Source: Pseudomonadaceae bacterium
GTDB taxonomy: Bacteria > Pseudomonadota > Gammaproteobacteria > Pseudomonadales > Azotimanducaceae
Assembly (NCBI GenBank): GCA_024743175.1
Contig: JANSXA010000010.1
Coordinates: forward strand, 124,001-188,000
Direction: 5' to 3'
DNA: 64,000 bases
Part shown: positions 49,079-57,568 of the stretch, piece after piece
How positions within the stretch are numbered: position 1 is the first letter of the stretch
How the letters are laid out: each line of letters starts with the position of its first letter
The notes under the pieces: generated by a model
What the model saw: the letters and a program-made list of their open reading frames with translations, nothing else
The model's database searches: none
Told to the model about the DNA's origin: nothing
Translations under genes and position numbers: made by a program

Positions 49079-49924
49079 CTAGGTTTTATCAGGTTGTGGT
49101 GATGCCGCGACTTTCTGAGTGCGGGACCAGCTAATCAGTACAATACCAGCGAACACCATCGGGATCGATAATATCTGGCCCATGCTGAGCCATTCGAACA
49201 GCACAAAGCCGATATGTGCATCCGGTGAGCGGAAGAATTCTGTGCAGAAGCGAAATGTCCCGTAACCCATCAGAAAAACCCCGGCCACAAATCCAGACGG
49301 TTTTGGTTTTGCCGACACAAACCAGACCAGGATAAACAACAGCAGCCCTTCGGTGAACGCCTGATAAAGCGGAGACGGATGGCGAGCCACACTTTCCCAC
49401 TGGCCCACACATTGCGGATTTAAAGCCGCGACATTCTGGCAGGGGTAAATCAAGCCGAAAGCGCTGTCGGTTACCCGTCCCGGCAACTCGCCGTTGATAA
49501 AATTGGCCAGCCGTCCAAAGCCCAGGCCGATAGGGGTGAGCGGCGCCAGAAAATCCAGCACATCAATCCAACGACGTCTGGTCTTGCGTGCCAGCAGGCC
49601 CACGCCGCAGATAGAACCGATCAAGCCCCCATGAAACGACATGCCGCCTTCCCACATGCGAAACAGGTAAAGCGGGTCTGATGCAAAAACGTCAAAATTA
49701 TAGAAGAAAACGTAGCCGATCCGTCCGCCCAGCACTGCGCCCATGGCGCCGTAAAAAACCAGATCCGAAACCTGTTCAGCACTCCAGCCGCCAGGATGGG
49801 TTTGTGCCCGGCGTTTACCCAGCCACCACACCACTGCAAAACCTGCCAGATAAGACAGGCCGTACCAGCGTATGGCCAGTGGGCCCACAGCAAAAATAAT
49901 TGGATCAATCTCGGGGTAATACAC
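49079..49924 (-). CDS. lgt: Prolipoprotein diacylglyceryl transferase
   Basis: 281 residues from a GTG, about seven membrane helices. It attaches diacylglycerol to the lipobox Cys of prolipoproteins in the inner membrane. The signature region F-G-R-L-A-N-F-I-N-G-E-L-P-G-R and the early F-H-G-G-L-I-G motif carry the catalytic Arg and His residues. It lies 29 bases upstream of thyA. Confidence 0.95.
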   Translation of the reverse strand: MYYPEIDPIIFAVGPLAIRWYGLSYLAGFAVVWWLGKRRAQTHPGGWSAEQVSDLVFYGAMGAVLGGRIGYVFFYNFDVFASDPLYLFRMWEGGMSFHGGLIGSICGVGLLARKTRRRWIDVLDFLAPLTPIGLGFGRLANFINGELPGRVTDSAFGLIYPCQNVAALNPQCVGQWESVARHPSPLYQAFTEGLLLFILVWFVSAKPKPSGFVAGVFLMGYGTFRFCTEFFRSPDAHIGFVLFEWLSMGQILSIPMVFAGIVLISWSRTQKVAASPQPDKT

Positions 49925-50056
49925 GATGAAAAATCTTGCCCGGACAAAGCGCGCAGCTTAACTCAATGCGTGCCGCGAAGCCCAATCAATGTGCCTGTGA
50001 GATCTTTTTTCACCCCTGGTACACTCTGCGGCCGCCCACTACTGCGCGCTTCGATT

Positions 50057-50800
50057 ATGTGTTTGATTCTGTTTGGCTACCGCGTATCTGCGCAGATGCC
50101 TCTGGTCGTTGCAGCAAACCGGGATGAGTTCCATCAACGCGACAGCGCCGCCGCACAGTTCTGGCAGGATCATCCGCAGGTGTTGGCTGGCCGCGATCTT
50201 GTCGCGGGGGGCACGTGGCTGGGTGCAACCCTGGGTGGACGGTTCGCGGCGCTGACTAATTTTTCAGGCCCGGATGATCCGCCGGCGCCAAAGTCCCGCG
50301 GTCTCCTGGTGCAGGATTTCTTAACCGGTGATATGCCTGCCGCACAATATGCCCGCAGTATTCACGGGCTCGACTATGCCGGTTTCAACCTGCTGGTGTT
50401 CGACGGCAAAGAGCTGGTCTACACCTCGAACAAAAGTGCGACACAGATACTCGAGCCCGGTTATTACGGTTTGAGTAATGCCGAACTGGGCGCACAGTGG
50501 CCAAAATGTGTGCGCGGCGCGCAGGGATTAAAGCAGATTGTGCAGTCCGATTTTAATGCAGCCGATCTGATCGGTCTGCTGCACGACAGTGACATACCAC
50601 CGGACGAAGATCTGCCCCATCGTGGCCGCCCTATCTCCCTTGAACGCCGTACGGCATCTTGTTTTATTGTTGGCGACGAATACGGCACCCGCGCAAGCAC
50701 CATTATCGTCCTGTCTGATGACAATCTGAAATTCACTGAACAGGCTTATCTTGCCGGTGGTGTCAGTGCGGGTCTGGTGGATTACGAATTACCTATCTGA
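50057..50800 (+). CDS. NRDE family protein (TANGO2-like)
   Basis: 247 residues. The family is named for the N-R-D-E motif, seen here as A-A-N-R-D-E-F near residue 19, after the usual M-C-L-I-L start. A catalytic Cys at position 2 would place it among Ntn-hydrolase-like folds; eukaryotic TANGO2 has been tied to heme or lipid handling. Function here is unknown. The frame is open from 49796, but only the ATG at 50057 fits the family. It is divergent from lgt. Confidence 0.9.
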   Translation: MCLILFGYRVSAQMPLVVAANRDEFHQRDSAAAQFWQDHPQVLAGRDLVAGGTWLGATLGGRFAALTNFSGPDDPPAPKSRGLLVQDFLTGDMPAAQYARSIHGLDYAGFNLLVFDGKELVYTSNKSATQILEPGYYGLSNAELGAQWPKCVRGAQGLKQIVQSDFNAADLIGLLHDSDIPPDEDLPHRGRPISLERRTASCFIVGDEYGTRASTIIVLSDDNLKFTEQAYLAGGVSAGLVDYELPI

Positions 50801-50821
50801 ACAAATAAGAAGAGGCACCTG

Positions 50822-51604
50822 ATGGATACATCGCTTAGCGGGAAAACAGCTCTGGTCACCGGGGGCAGTCTGGGTCTGGGCAAAGCCATGGCGCAGACCT
50901 ATTACGAAGCAGGGGCTAAGGTTGCCATTCTGGCTCGCCGTCAGGAGCCCCTTTATGAAGCCGTTAGAGAAATTTCCGCCTCCAGTGGTGGCGAAATCGC
51001 CGCATTTGCCTGTGATGTCAGTGATGCCCTGGGTGTGTCAGCAACGCACAAAGCGGTTGTAAAACAGTTTGGGGACGTGGACATACTGGTCAACAATGCC
51101 GGTCAGGCTGCAGCCAAACCCTTTACAGAAATCACCGATGAAGACTGGCAGAACGATATCGACCTCAAGCTCATGGCTGCTGTGCGCCTGACGCGCCTGG
51201 TCTGGCCGCACATGCAGGAACAGTCCTGGGGACGTGTCATCAACCTGCTGAACGTCTATGCAAAAGTACCGGATGCTCGCACTGCGCCTACGTCGGTAAC
51301 ACGAGCAGCAGGCATGGCGCTAACCAAGGTACTGGCAGCAGAGGGAGCACCGCATAACATACTGGTAAACGCTATGCTGATCGGCTTTATAAAAAGTGAT
51401 CAGATTCAACGCAAATATGATGCTGCCCACAGAGAAGAATCGTTTGAAGAGTTTGTTGCCAGAGCGGGACAGCGACTGCCTATGGGCCGCATGGGCGAAG
51501 CGCATGAATGTGCCAACCTGGCGCTTTTCCTGGCCAGCAATGCCTCTTCCTATATCACCGGCTGCGCTATCAACATGGATGGTGGTCTTTCGAAAGTGGT
51601 GTAG
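50822..51604 (+). CDS. Atypical short-chain dehydrogenase/reductase lacking the Tyr-Lys pair
   Basis: 260 residues. The cofactor motif T-G-G-S-L-G-L-G (13-20) and structural N-N-A-G (91-94) are intact. The active site is not: where classical SDRs have Ser then Y-x-x-x-K, this protein has N144, T157 and R161 (P-T-S-V-T-R-A-A-G). An A-R-R at 38-40 suggests NADP preference. The C-terminal G-C-A-I-N-M-D-G-G is normal. It could be a non-catalytic or differently acting member. GAGG precedes the ATG, 21 bases after the NRDE gene. Confidence 0.88.
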   Translation: MDTSLSGKTALVTGGSLGLGKAMAQTYYEAGAKVAILARRQEPLYEAVREISASSGGEIAAFACDVSDALGVSATHKAVVKQFGDVDILVNNAGQAAAKPFTEITDEDWQNDIDLKLMAAVRLTRLVWPHMQEQSWGRVINLLNVYAKVPDARTAPTSVTRAAGMALTKVLAAEGAPHNILVNAMLIGFIKSDQIQRKYDAAHREESFEEFVARAGQRLPMGRMGEAHECANLALFLASNASSYITGCAINMDGGLSKVV

Positions 51605-51607
51605 TCT

Positions 51608-52063
51608 TCAGATATCGCAGTTCAGTGACTTTATGAAACTGCCGTCACAGGCTAACGAGCGCCAGTCTGCACGAGGCACTTGCATACCCGGTGCCAGCTC
51701 AGTGTAAACCCATCTTACTGTCTTATTGTCACCCGCGTCTTCGCTGTGCTCCTGGCGGAGCATCACGCCGGGAAGAAGCTCAGCAGACTGGCTGACAAAA
51801 GACAGCTCGGCACTCGCGCGATCCACATCACAGGACCCTTTCTGCAAGGACTGCACCGTGGCGGCCACCACCTGCGATGGCAGTGTACTGATTCTGAATG
51901 CGCGGATGCTTGTGGTCAGATCTACCAGTTCAATCTGATAGTGTTGTAAACACGCTGTGCATCGGGTGAACGCCTGAGCAATCGATAGATAGGTGTCAGT
52001 GACAAACAAGACTTCAAGGTCAGGCTGACTGGTGAGGTGTGAACAGGGTGTACCTTGAGACAT
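51608..52063 (-). CDS. Hypothetical protein
   Basis: 151 residues, no recognised family, signal peptide or membrane helix. It has five cysteines including a C-T-A-C pair, and ends with a cysteine near the C-terminus. It is convergent with the SDR (3-base gap) and divergent from the S9 peptidase. Codon use resembles its neighbours, so I think it is real, but support is only the open frame filling an otherwise empty gap. Confidence 0.55.
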   Translation of the reverse strand: MSQGTPCSHLTSQPDLEVLFVTDTYLSIAQAFTRCTACLQHYQIELVDLTTSIRAFRISTLPSQVVAATVQSLQKGSCDVDRASAELSFVSQSAELLPGVMLRQEHSEDAGDNKTVRWVYTELAPGMQVPRADWRSLACDGSFIKSLNCDI

Positions 52064-52129
52064 CGGTTTTGTCGTTTTGAGTGTGGTCGCGTAAAGTCGC
52101 TGGTTCAGATGAATTTAGTGGTGCCAATC

Positions 52130-54079
52130 ATGTCCTTTTTTGCAGAGCAACTGAAGTGGCTGCTTATGATGCTGCTGGTCAGTGCGGCCACATCTGCGAG
52201 TCTTGTATCGCCAGCGATGGCGCAAGAGTTTGTCCCCATACCGGCCAGCATTGCCACGTTTAATGTGCCACCACTGCCCCAGACGACCAGTGATCGTCTG
52301 GCAAAATACGCTAACACCCGCGCTGCTTCGGTAGCCGGCTGGCAAGGTGAAAGCCTGTTGATTTATACGCGTTTCGCCAACGCGACGCAGTTACATCGCG
52401 TTGCCAAACCGCTCGGTTACAGGCAGCAGCTGACTTTTCTCGCGGAGCCACTTGGGGGTGTTTATCTGCCGCGGGGTGGCGCGACCGATACAGCGATTCT
52501 GACCTGGGATGAAGGGGGTTCAGAGTTTGATCAACTGTTCATGTATAACCTGAAAACCGGTGCCTCACGCCGTATCAGCGATGGAAAATCGCTCTACGCG
52601 TCTCTCATCTGGGCACCGGATCGACAGAGTTTTGTATACGTCAGTACCGAGCGAAATGGTCGCAACCGAGATCTTTATCACCAGGACCTGAATCGCAAGG
52701 TCACTGCGCTGCTGCAACAGGACGAAGGATATTGGTTTGCCGTCGACTGGTCTGCGGACGGTAAGCGCGTGCTGGTAAAAAACTATATTTCAATTAATGA
52801 ATCAAAGTTTTATGAACTGGACATCGCGACAAAGAACCTGACACCCATTCTTGGACAGGGTGGCGGTGTGTCGATAATGAACGCCGCTTACGATGGCCAG
52901 GGTGGTGTCTATTTCAACTCTGACCAGAACAGCGAGTTTTTGCGCCTGAAACACCTGGATCTGGCAACGGGTGAAATAGTGACTCTAACAGACAATATAA
53001 GCTGGGATGTTGAGGGATTCGGTCTATCACCGGATTACGACAAACTCATGTTCCTGGTCAATGAAGGTGGCGTGTCGAGTCTGAAGGTCTGGTCTCTGCC
53101 GGCACGCAAACCCATAACATTGCCGCAACTGCCAGCAGGCATAGTAGTCGCTGCAAGTTTCTCTCCGGACGGCAACAAAATAGCCCTCACATTAAACAAT
53201 GCCACCACACCCTCAGACGTGTTTGTTATCGACATGGTGCAGCAGGACCTTACGCGTTGGACACACAGTGAGTTGGGTGGTTTGAATGAAGAGCGTTTTG
53301 TAGAACCCGAACTGATCAGTTATGAGAGTTTTGATGGCCTGCAGGTACCTGCCTTTGTTTACCGTCCAAAAACCCCGGGGCCACATCCTGTTGTGATTTC
53401 TATTCACGGTGGTCCCGAGGGGCAGTATCGCCCCTATTTTTCTACCACAGTGCAATCGTATGTGAATGAAATGAATGTCGCAGTGATTGCGCCTAATGTG
53501 CGTGGCTCAAGAGGATACGGTAAAAGTTATCTGAAAATGGATAACGGCAGATTGCGGGAAAATTCGGTCAAAGACATCGGCGCTCTACTTGACTGGATCG
53601 ACACACAGGAAGACCTCAACAGCGAGCGCGTGGGTGTAGTCGGTGGCTCTTATGGCGGCTACATGGTGCTTGCCTCCATGGTGAAATATGGCAACCGCCT
53701 GAAGGCGGCGGTTGACTCGGTGGGCATCTCTAACTTCGTTACGTTCCTTGAGAATACACAAGCGTACCGGCGGGATATTCGTCGAGCGGAGTATGGAGAC
53801 GAGCGTGATCCGGATATGCGAGCGTTTTTGCAGAGTATTTCACCACTTAATCATGTTGAAAAAATGGTCACGCCTGTGATGATCTCCCAGGGTGCAAACG
53901 ACCCTCGAGTCCCCGCCTCAGAGAGCGAGCAGATGCGCCTGGCTCTGGAGGCGCAAGGTACACCGGTATGGTATGTTCTGGGTGAAAACGAAGGCCACGG
54001 TTTTGCCAAAAAGGAAAACCGTGACTACGACCGTGCTTTACGCTTTGCTTTTTTTGAAAACTATTTGAACGCTGAATGA
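52130..54079 (+). CDS. S9 family prolyl oligopeptidase-like serine peptidase, exported
   Basis: 649 residues from the ATG at 52130, which gives a clean signal peptide ending in P-A-M-A-Q (about 30). A beta-propeller (about 50-400) is followed by the hydrolase domain. The triad is S507 in G-G-S-Y-G-G-Y-M, D591 in G-A-N-D-P-R-V-P and H623 in E-G-H-G-F. Exported dipeptidyl/acylaminoacyl peptidases of this kind trim peptides in the periplasm. Another ATG at 52109 is possible. Its stop overlaps the next gene by four bases. Confidence 0.9.
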   Translation: MSFFAEQLKWLLMMLLVSAATSASLVSPAMAQEFVPIPASIATFNVPPLPQTTSDRLAKYANTRAASVAGWQGESLLIYTRFANATQLHRVAKPLGYRQQLTFLAEPLGGVYLPRGGATDTAILTWDEGGSEFDQLFMYNLKTGASRRISDGKSLYASLIWAPDRQSFVYVSTERNGRNRDLYHQDLNRKVTALLQQDEGYWFAVDWSADGKRVLVKNYISINESKFYELDIATKNLTPILGQGGGVSIMNAAYDGQGGVYFNSDQNSEFLRLKHLDLATGEIVTLTDNISWDVEGFGLSPDYDKLMFLVNEGGVSSLKVWSLPARKPITLPQLPAGIVVAASFSPDGNKIALTLNNATTPSDVFVIDMVQQDLTRWTHSELGGLNEERFVEPELISYESFDGLQVPAFVYRPKTPGPHPVVISIHGGPEGQYRPYFSTTVQSYVNEMNVAVIAPNVRGSRGYGKSYLKMDNGRLRENSVKDIGALLDWIDTQEDLNSERVGVVGGSYGGYMVLASMVKYGNRLKAAVDSVGISNFVTFLENTQAYRRDIRRAEYGDERDPDMRAFLQSISPLNHVEKMVTPVMISQGANDPRVPASESEQMRLALEAQGTPVWYVLGENEGHGFAKKENRDYDRALRFAFFENYLNAE

Positions 54080-55080
54080 GTAACGGAAAATTAGGCCTGG
54101 CGGTAAATCCGATGTCTGGTCGGGACGTGCGGCGGCTTGCTGCGCGCGCCACAAACATGACCCATGAAGCCAAACGCGACATTGTTGCCCGGGTTGCAGC
54201 AGGCGCTGACGCGGTGGGTGTAACGGACATCTACATCACCAGAGAACCGTTTCAGATATCTTCCATGGCGCTGGCTAACATGGGGCTTAAAGCCAGAGTG
54301 CATATGGTGGAACATCCATTGGCAAATGACGCCATAGATACAGAGCGCTCCATGGCCATGTTCCGTGAAGCAGGCTGCAACACATTTGTATCGTTGGGCG
54401 GTGATGGCACTAACCGGGCGATTGTTCGAGGCGCTCCGGATATCGATCTGGTGCCGCTCTCCACCGGCACCAATAATGTGTTTCCAGTCCTGGCGGAACC
54501 CACCGTTGCCGGCATTGTTGCCGGTTTGAACGCCTGCGGGAAGCTTGTTGATGGTGAAGCAAACGGCCTCAAACAGCGCGTTAAAGTACTGCATGTGAAA
54601 ACGCCTCATGCTGAAGATGTTGGCCTGATTGATGCCGTGTTGTTGCGTCGGGATCATGTTGGCAATCTGCTGCCGTTTGATGCTCAGCGTCTTGGACGCA
54701 TGCTGCTGACAAGAGCCGAACCTGCGTCAATTGGCATGTCGCCTATAGGTGGATATATCCATCCAGTCTATGCGGAAGATGACTACGGCCTGTCGGTGAC
54801 CATGGATCCTGACGGGCAGCCGGTGCTGGCTCCCCTGTCTCCCGGGTTATTCCGGGAAGTAGGTGTGACTGCTGTAGAGCGGGTAGCTTTTGATGAAGAA
54901 ATCACGATGACCGGCCCTGGTGTTATCGCGCTGGATGGCGATCGCGACCACAAACTTGTTGAGGGTGAGAGCGCAACGGTGTGCATTCGTCGCGATGGTC
55001 CCTGGGTAATCGATATCGAGCGCACCATGCGCTGGGCCGTATCACAAGGTATCATGGCGCCTTCCAGTCTCACGCCATAA
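54076..55080 (+). CDS. ATP-NAD kinase-fold protein, AcoX-like
   Basis: 334 residues. The nucleotide-binding G-G-D-G-T-N (108-113) and S-T-G-T-N-N (129-134) motifs place it in the NAD kinase / diacylglycerol kinase superfamily, and overall it resembles AcoX-type proteins found with acetoin catabolism genes. No acetoin genes are near. The phosphate acceptor is unknown. It is coupled by a four-base overlap (ATGA) to the S9 peptidase and lies 8 bases before fabV. Confidence 0.83.
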   Translation: MSNGKLGLAVNPMSGRDVRRLAARATNMTHEAKRDIVARVAAGADAVGVTDIYITREPFQISSMALANMGLKARVHMVEHPLANDAIDTERSMAMFREAGCNTFVSLGGDGTNRAIVRGAPDIDLVPLSTGTNNVFPVLAEPTVAGIVAGLNACGKLVDGEANGLKQRVKVLHVKTPHAEDVGLIDAVLLRRDHVGNLLPFDAQRLGRMLLTRAEPASIGMSPIGGYIHPVYAEDDYGLSVTMDPDGQPVLAPLSPGLFREVGVTAVERVAFDEEITMTGPGVIALDGDRDHKLVEGESATVCIRRDGPWVIDIERTMRWAVSQGIMAPSSLTP

Positions 55081-55088
55081 GAACAATC

Positions 55089-56279
55089 ATGATCGTAAAA
55101 CCTCGCATCCGCGGCTTCATCTGTACCACTGCTCATCCCACTGGCTGCAAAGCCCATGTTGATCAGCAGATCGCCTATGTCAAAGAACAGGGCGCTGTTT
55201 CCGAGGGCGAGATAAAAAACGTTTTAGTGCTCGGTTGCTCAGGTGGCTATGGCCTTGCCAGCCGAATTGTTGCCGCTTATGGCTGCGGCGCAAACACCCT
55301 GGGTGTGTCTTATGAACGGCTCCCAACAGATAAACGCACAGCAACCGCGGGTTGGTACAACAATATTGCCTTTGATGAAGCGGCCACTGCGGATGGGCTG
55401 TACGCTAAAACCCTGGACGGCGATGCGTTTTCAGATGAAATGCGCGCCACCGTGATCGACACCATCAAAGCGGACATGGGCAAAATCGACCTGGTTGTAT
55501 ACAGCCTTGCCTCACCGGTACGCCAGCACCCGCGCACCGGTGTATTACACCGCTCCACCATTAAACCTCTGGGTGAAGCTTTGGACATCAAGTCCGTGCA
55601 TGTTGATAGTGGTGAAGTTGTGCAGGTAAACCTGGAGCCGGCCACACCTGAAGAAACAGAAAACACCGTTGCCGTTATGGGTGGTGAAGACTGGGAATTC
55701 TGGATCGATGCGCTGCTTCAGGCTGACGTACTGGCAGACGGCGCAAAAACTGTTGCTTTCACTTATATCGGTACCGAGCTCACGTGGCCGATTTACTGGG
55801 AAGGCACCCTGGGCCAGGCGAAAATCGATCTGGATCGCGCCAGTCGTGCAAACGCTGAAAAGCTGGCTGCGGTTAACGGCGATTCCAGGGTTGCGGTGCT
55901 CAAAGCCATTGTCAGCCAGGCCAGTTCCGCTATCCCCGTCGTGCCGTTGTACGTTGCTCTGTTGTTCAAGGTGATGAAAGAGCAGGGCATCCATGAAGAC
56001 ATCATCAACCACATTCATCGCATGTTTGCCACCCAGTTGAAAAGCGGGGAGCCACTGCGCCTGGATGACGAAGGTCGAATCCGCATGGATAACATTGAGT
56101 TATCAGAAGGCGTGCAGAGTGAAGTCCTGAAACGCTGGCCGGAGGTCAACACAGAAAACCTCCCGGTGCTGGGCGATCTGGAAGGTTATCAGGAAGACTT
56201 TCTGAAAATCTTCGGCTTTGGTTTTGAGGGTGTGGATTACGATGCTGATGTCGATCCTACCCTGGGCCGTGAGGTTTAA
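55089..56279 (+). CDS. fabV: Trans-2-enoyl-ACP/CoA reductase FabV
   Basis: 396 residues from the ATG at 55089. FabV does the last reduction of fatty acid elongation and is the triclosan-resistant replacement for FabI. M-I-V-K-P-R-I-R-G-F is the standard N-terminus; the NADH motif G-C-S-G-G-Y-G-L-A-S and the catalytic Y-x8-K (Y-W-E-G-T-L-G-Q-A-K) are intact. The gene for the preceding kinase-fold protein ends 8 bases upstream. Confidence 0.95.
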   Translation: MIVKPRIRGFICTTAHPTGCKAHVDQQIAYVKEQGAVSEGEIKNVLVLGCSGGYGLASRIVAAYGCGANTLGVSYERLPTDKRTATAGWYNNIAFDEAATADGLYAKTLDGDAFSDEMRATVIDTIKADMGKIDLVVYSLASPVRQHPRTGVLHRSTIKPLGEALDIKSVHVDSGEVVQVNLEPATPEETENTVAVMGGEDWEFWIDALLQADVLADGAKTVAFTYIGTELTWPIYWEGTLGQAKIDLDRASRANAEKLAAVNGDSRVAVLKAIVSQASSAIPVVPLYVALLFKVMKEQGIHEDIINHIHRMFATQLKSGEPLRLDDEGRIRMDNIELSEGVQSEVLKRWPEVNTENLPVLGDLEGYQEDFLKIFGFGFEGVDYDADVDPTLGREV

Positions 56280-56342
56280 ACCGCACGCAAGCTTTCGCAT
56301 CGGCCGCTGTTGCTGACATTCTGAGCCTGCCATGGTGAGCAG

Positions 56343-57512
56343 GTGCAAAAAATATATTTCCCCCCGGACCTGCAGCGTGCTGTGGTGCTGTGTCGTTACG
56401 CCATTTACATCGCCTTCGGTACGCTTACTGTTCAAGCCAGCTTTCTTGGGGATGAACTGTCATTCAACTGGCTGGCCCTGAGCAGTGTTCAAGCCCTTCT
56501 GATACAGGTATTGCTGCAACACACCACTCATCGGATCACGATGAAGCTGATTTACCTGACGGAATGGTTGTGGGTTGTTGTGCTTGCGCTTGTTGTCGGG
56601 TTACCCATGACGGCGGTGGCGTCTTTTCTGCTGGTTGTGCTGGTCTGCCACACTACGCTGTGGGGCGGTCGCTGGTGTTTGCTGATGCTGGGTTGCGGCC
56701 TTCTGTGCGCCTGGTTGCTGGAAAAAACTATCGGTTTCAGGTTTGTCAGCAACTTCTGGGTATCCGCTGTTGCGGTAACTGCCAGCGCTGTTTTCATGCT
56801 GGTGATCTGCAGCATTGCCCATCATCAGGTTCGCCAGCAGCTGAACTATGGATTGATTCAAAAACAGCATAACAACCTGCTGCTGCGGTATTTACCAAAA
56901 GAGCTGCCAGCGCACCTGAATACAAACGCATCTTTGCCGTTCCAGCGCCAGTGGGTAAGTGTTCTGTTTGTCGACGTTGTAGGCTTCACTCGTACCGTGC
57001 AGGCGTTGCCTTTAGAAGAACTCTCGAGTCTGCTGAACCGTTTTTTTGATGAGGTACATGAAGCTGTTGAACAGTGGGGTGGTTCAGTCACAAAGTTTCT
57101 GGGAGATGGTGCTTTGTGTGTGTTTCCCTGCCTGCCCGGCCAGTGCCGGACCAATGTCGCACGGCAGGCGCTGCGTTGCGCGCAGCTGCTACCCGACCGA
57201 TTCTCACAGGGTCGCATGGGTGAGCCTGCTGACAGAATCGAGATTAAACTGAGTCTGGGCCTGGCTTCGGGGCATTGTTACGTCGGCCAGTGGGGTGATG
57301 CGAGGCGTGATTTCACGATAGTGGGTGCCCCCGTGAACCTGGCTAACCGACTGCAGCGAAGTGCTGCAGAACATGGCGGGTTGTTGCTGGATACCACAAC
57401 AGCCACTCTGGCTAGAGAGAATTGGCTGCCGGCTTCTCCCATAACGCTTGATCTGTCTGGCTTCGGCACCTGCGAGGTCATTTCAGCAGCATTTTTCAGG
57501 TTCGACAAATAG
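56343..57512 (+). CDS. Membrane-anchored class III adenylate/guanylate cyclase
   Basis: 389 residues from a GTG. About five to six hydrophobic helices fill residues 10-165, then a class III cyclase domain (about 195-370). Metal-binding D211 lies in L-F-V-D-V-V-G-F-T and D255 in F-L-G-D-G. K251 just before it is the residue typical of adenine recognition, and V-N-L-A-N-R-L supplies the transition-state Asn/Arg. It therefore looks active and cAMP-forming. The membrane module resembles the bacterial CyaB-type sensor domain. No clear operon partner. Confidence 0.9.
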   Translation: MQKIYFPPDLQRAVVLCRYAIYIAFGTLTVQASFLGDELSFNWLALSSVQALLIQVLLQHTTHRITMKLIYLTEWLWVVVLALVVGLPMTAVASFLLVVLVCHTTLWGGRWCLLMLGCGLLCAWLLEKTIGFRFVSNFWVSAVAVTASAVFMLVICSIAHHQVRQQLNYGLIQKQHNNLLLRYLPKELPAHLNTNASLPFQRQWVSVLFVDVVGFTRTVQALPLEELSSLLNRFFDEVHEAVEQWGGSVTKFLGDGALCVFPCLPGQCRTNVARQALRCAQLLPDRFSQGRMGEPADRIEIKLSLGLASGHCYVGQWGDARRDFTIVGAPVNLANRLQRSAAEHGGLLLDTTTATLARENWLPASPITLDLSGFGTCEVISAAFFRFDK

Positions 57513-57568
57513 TTGGTTGCATCGCCCAGCTTTGCTAAGGTTCCGCCGCCGTAAATCATTGAAGTCGC

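Noticed and set aside
49796-50056. 87-codon N-terminal extension of the NRDE gene
   Set aside because: It overlaps lgt antisense and is unlike the family; M-C-L-I-L at 50057 is the conserved start.
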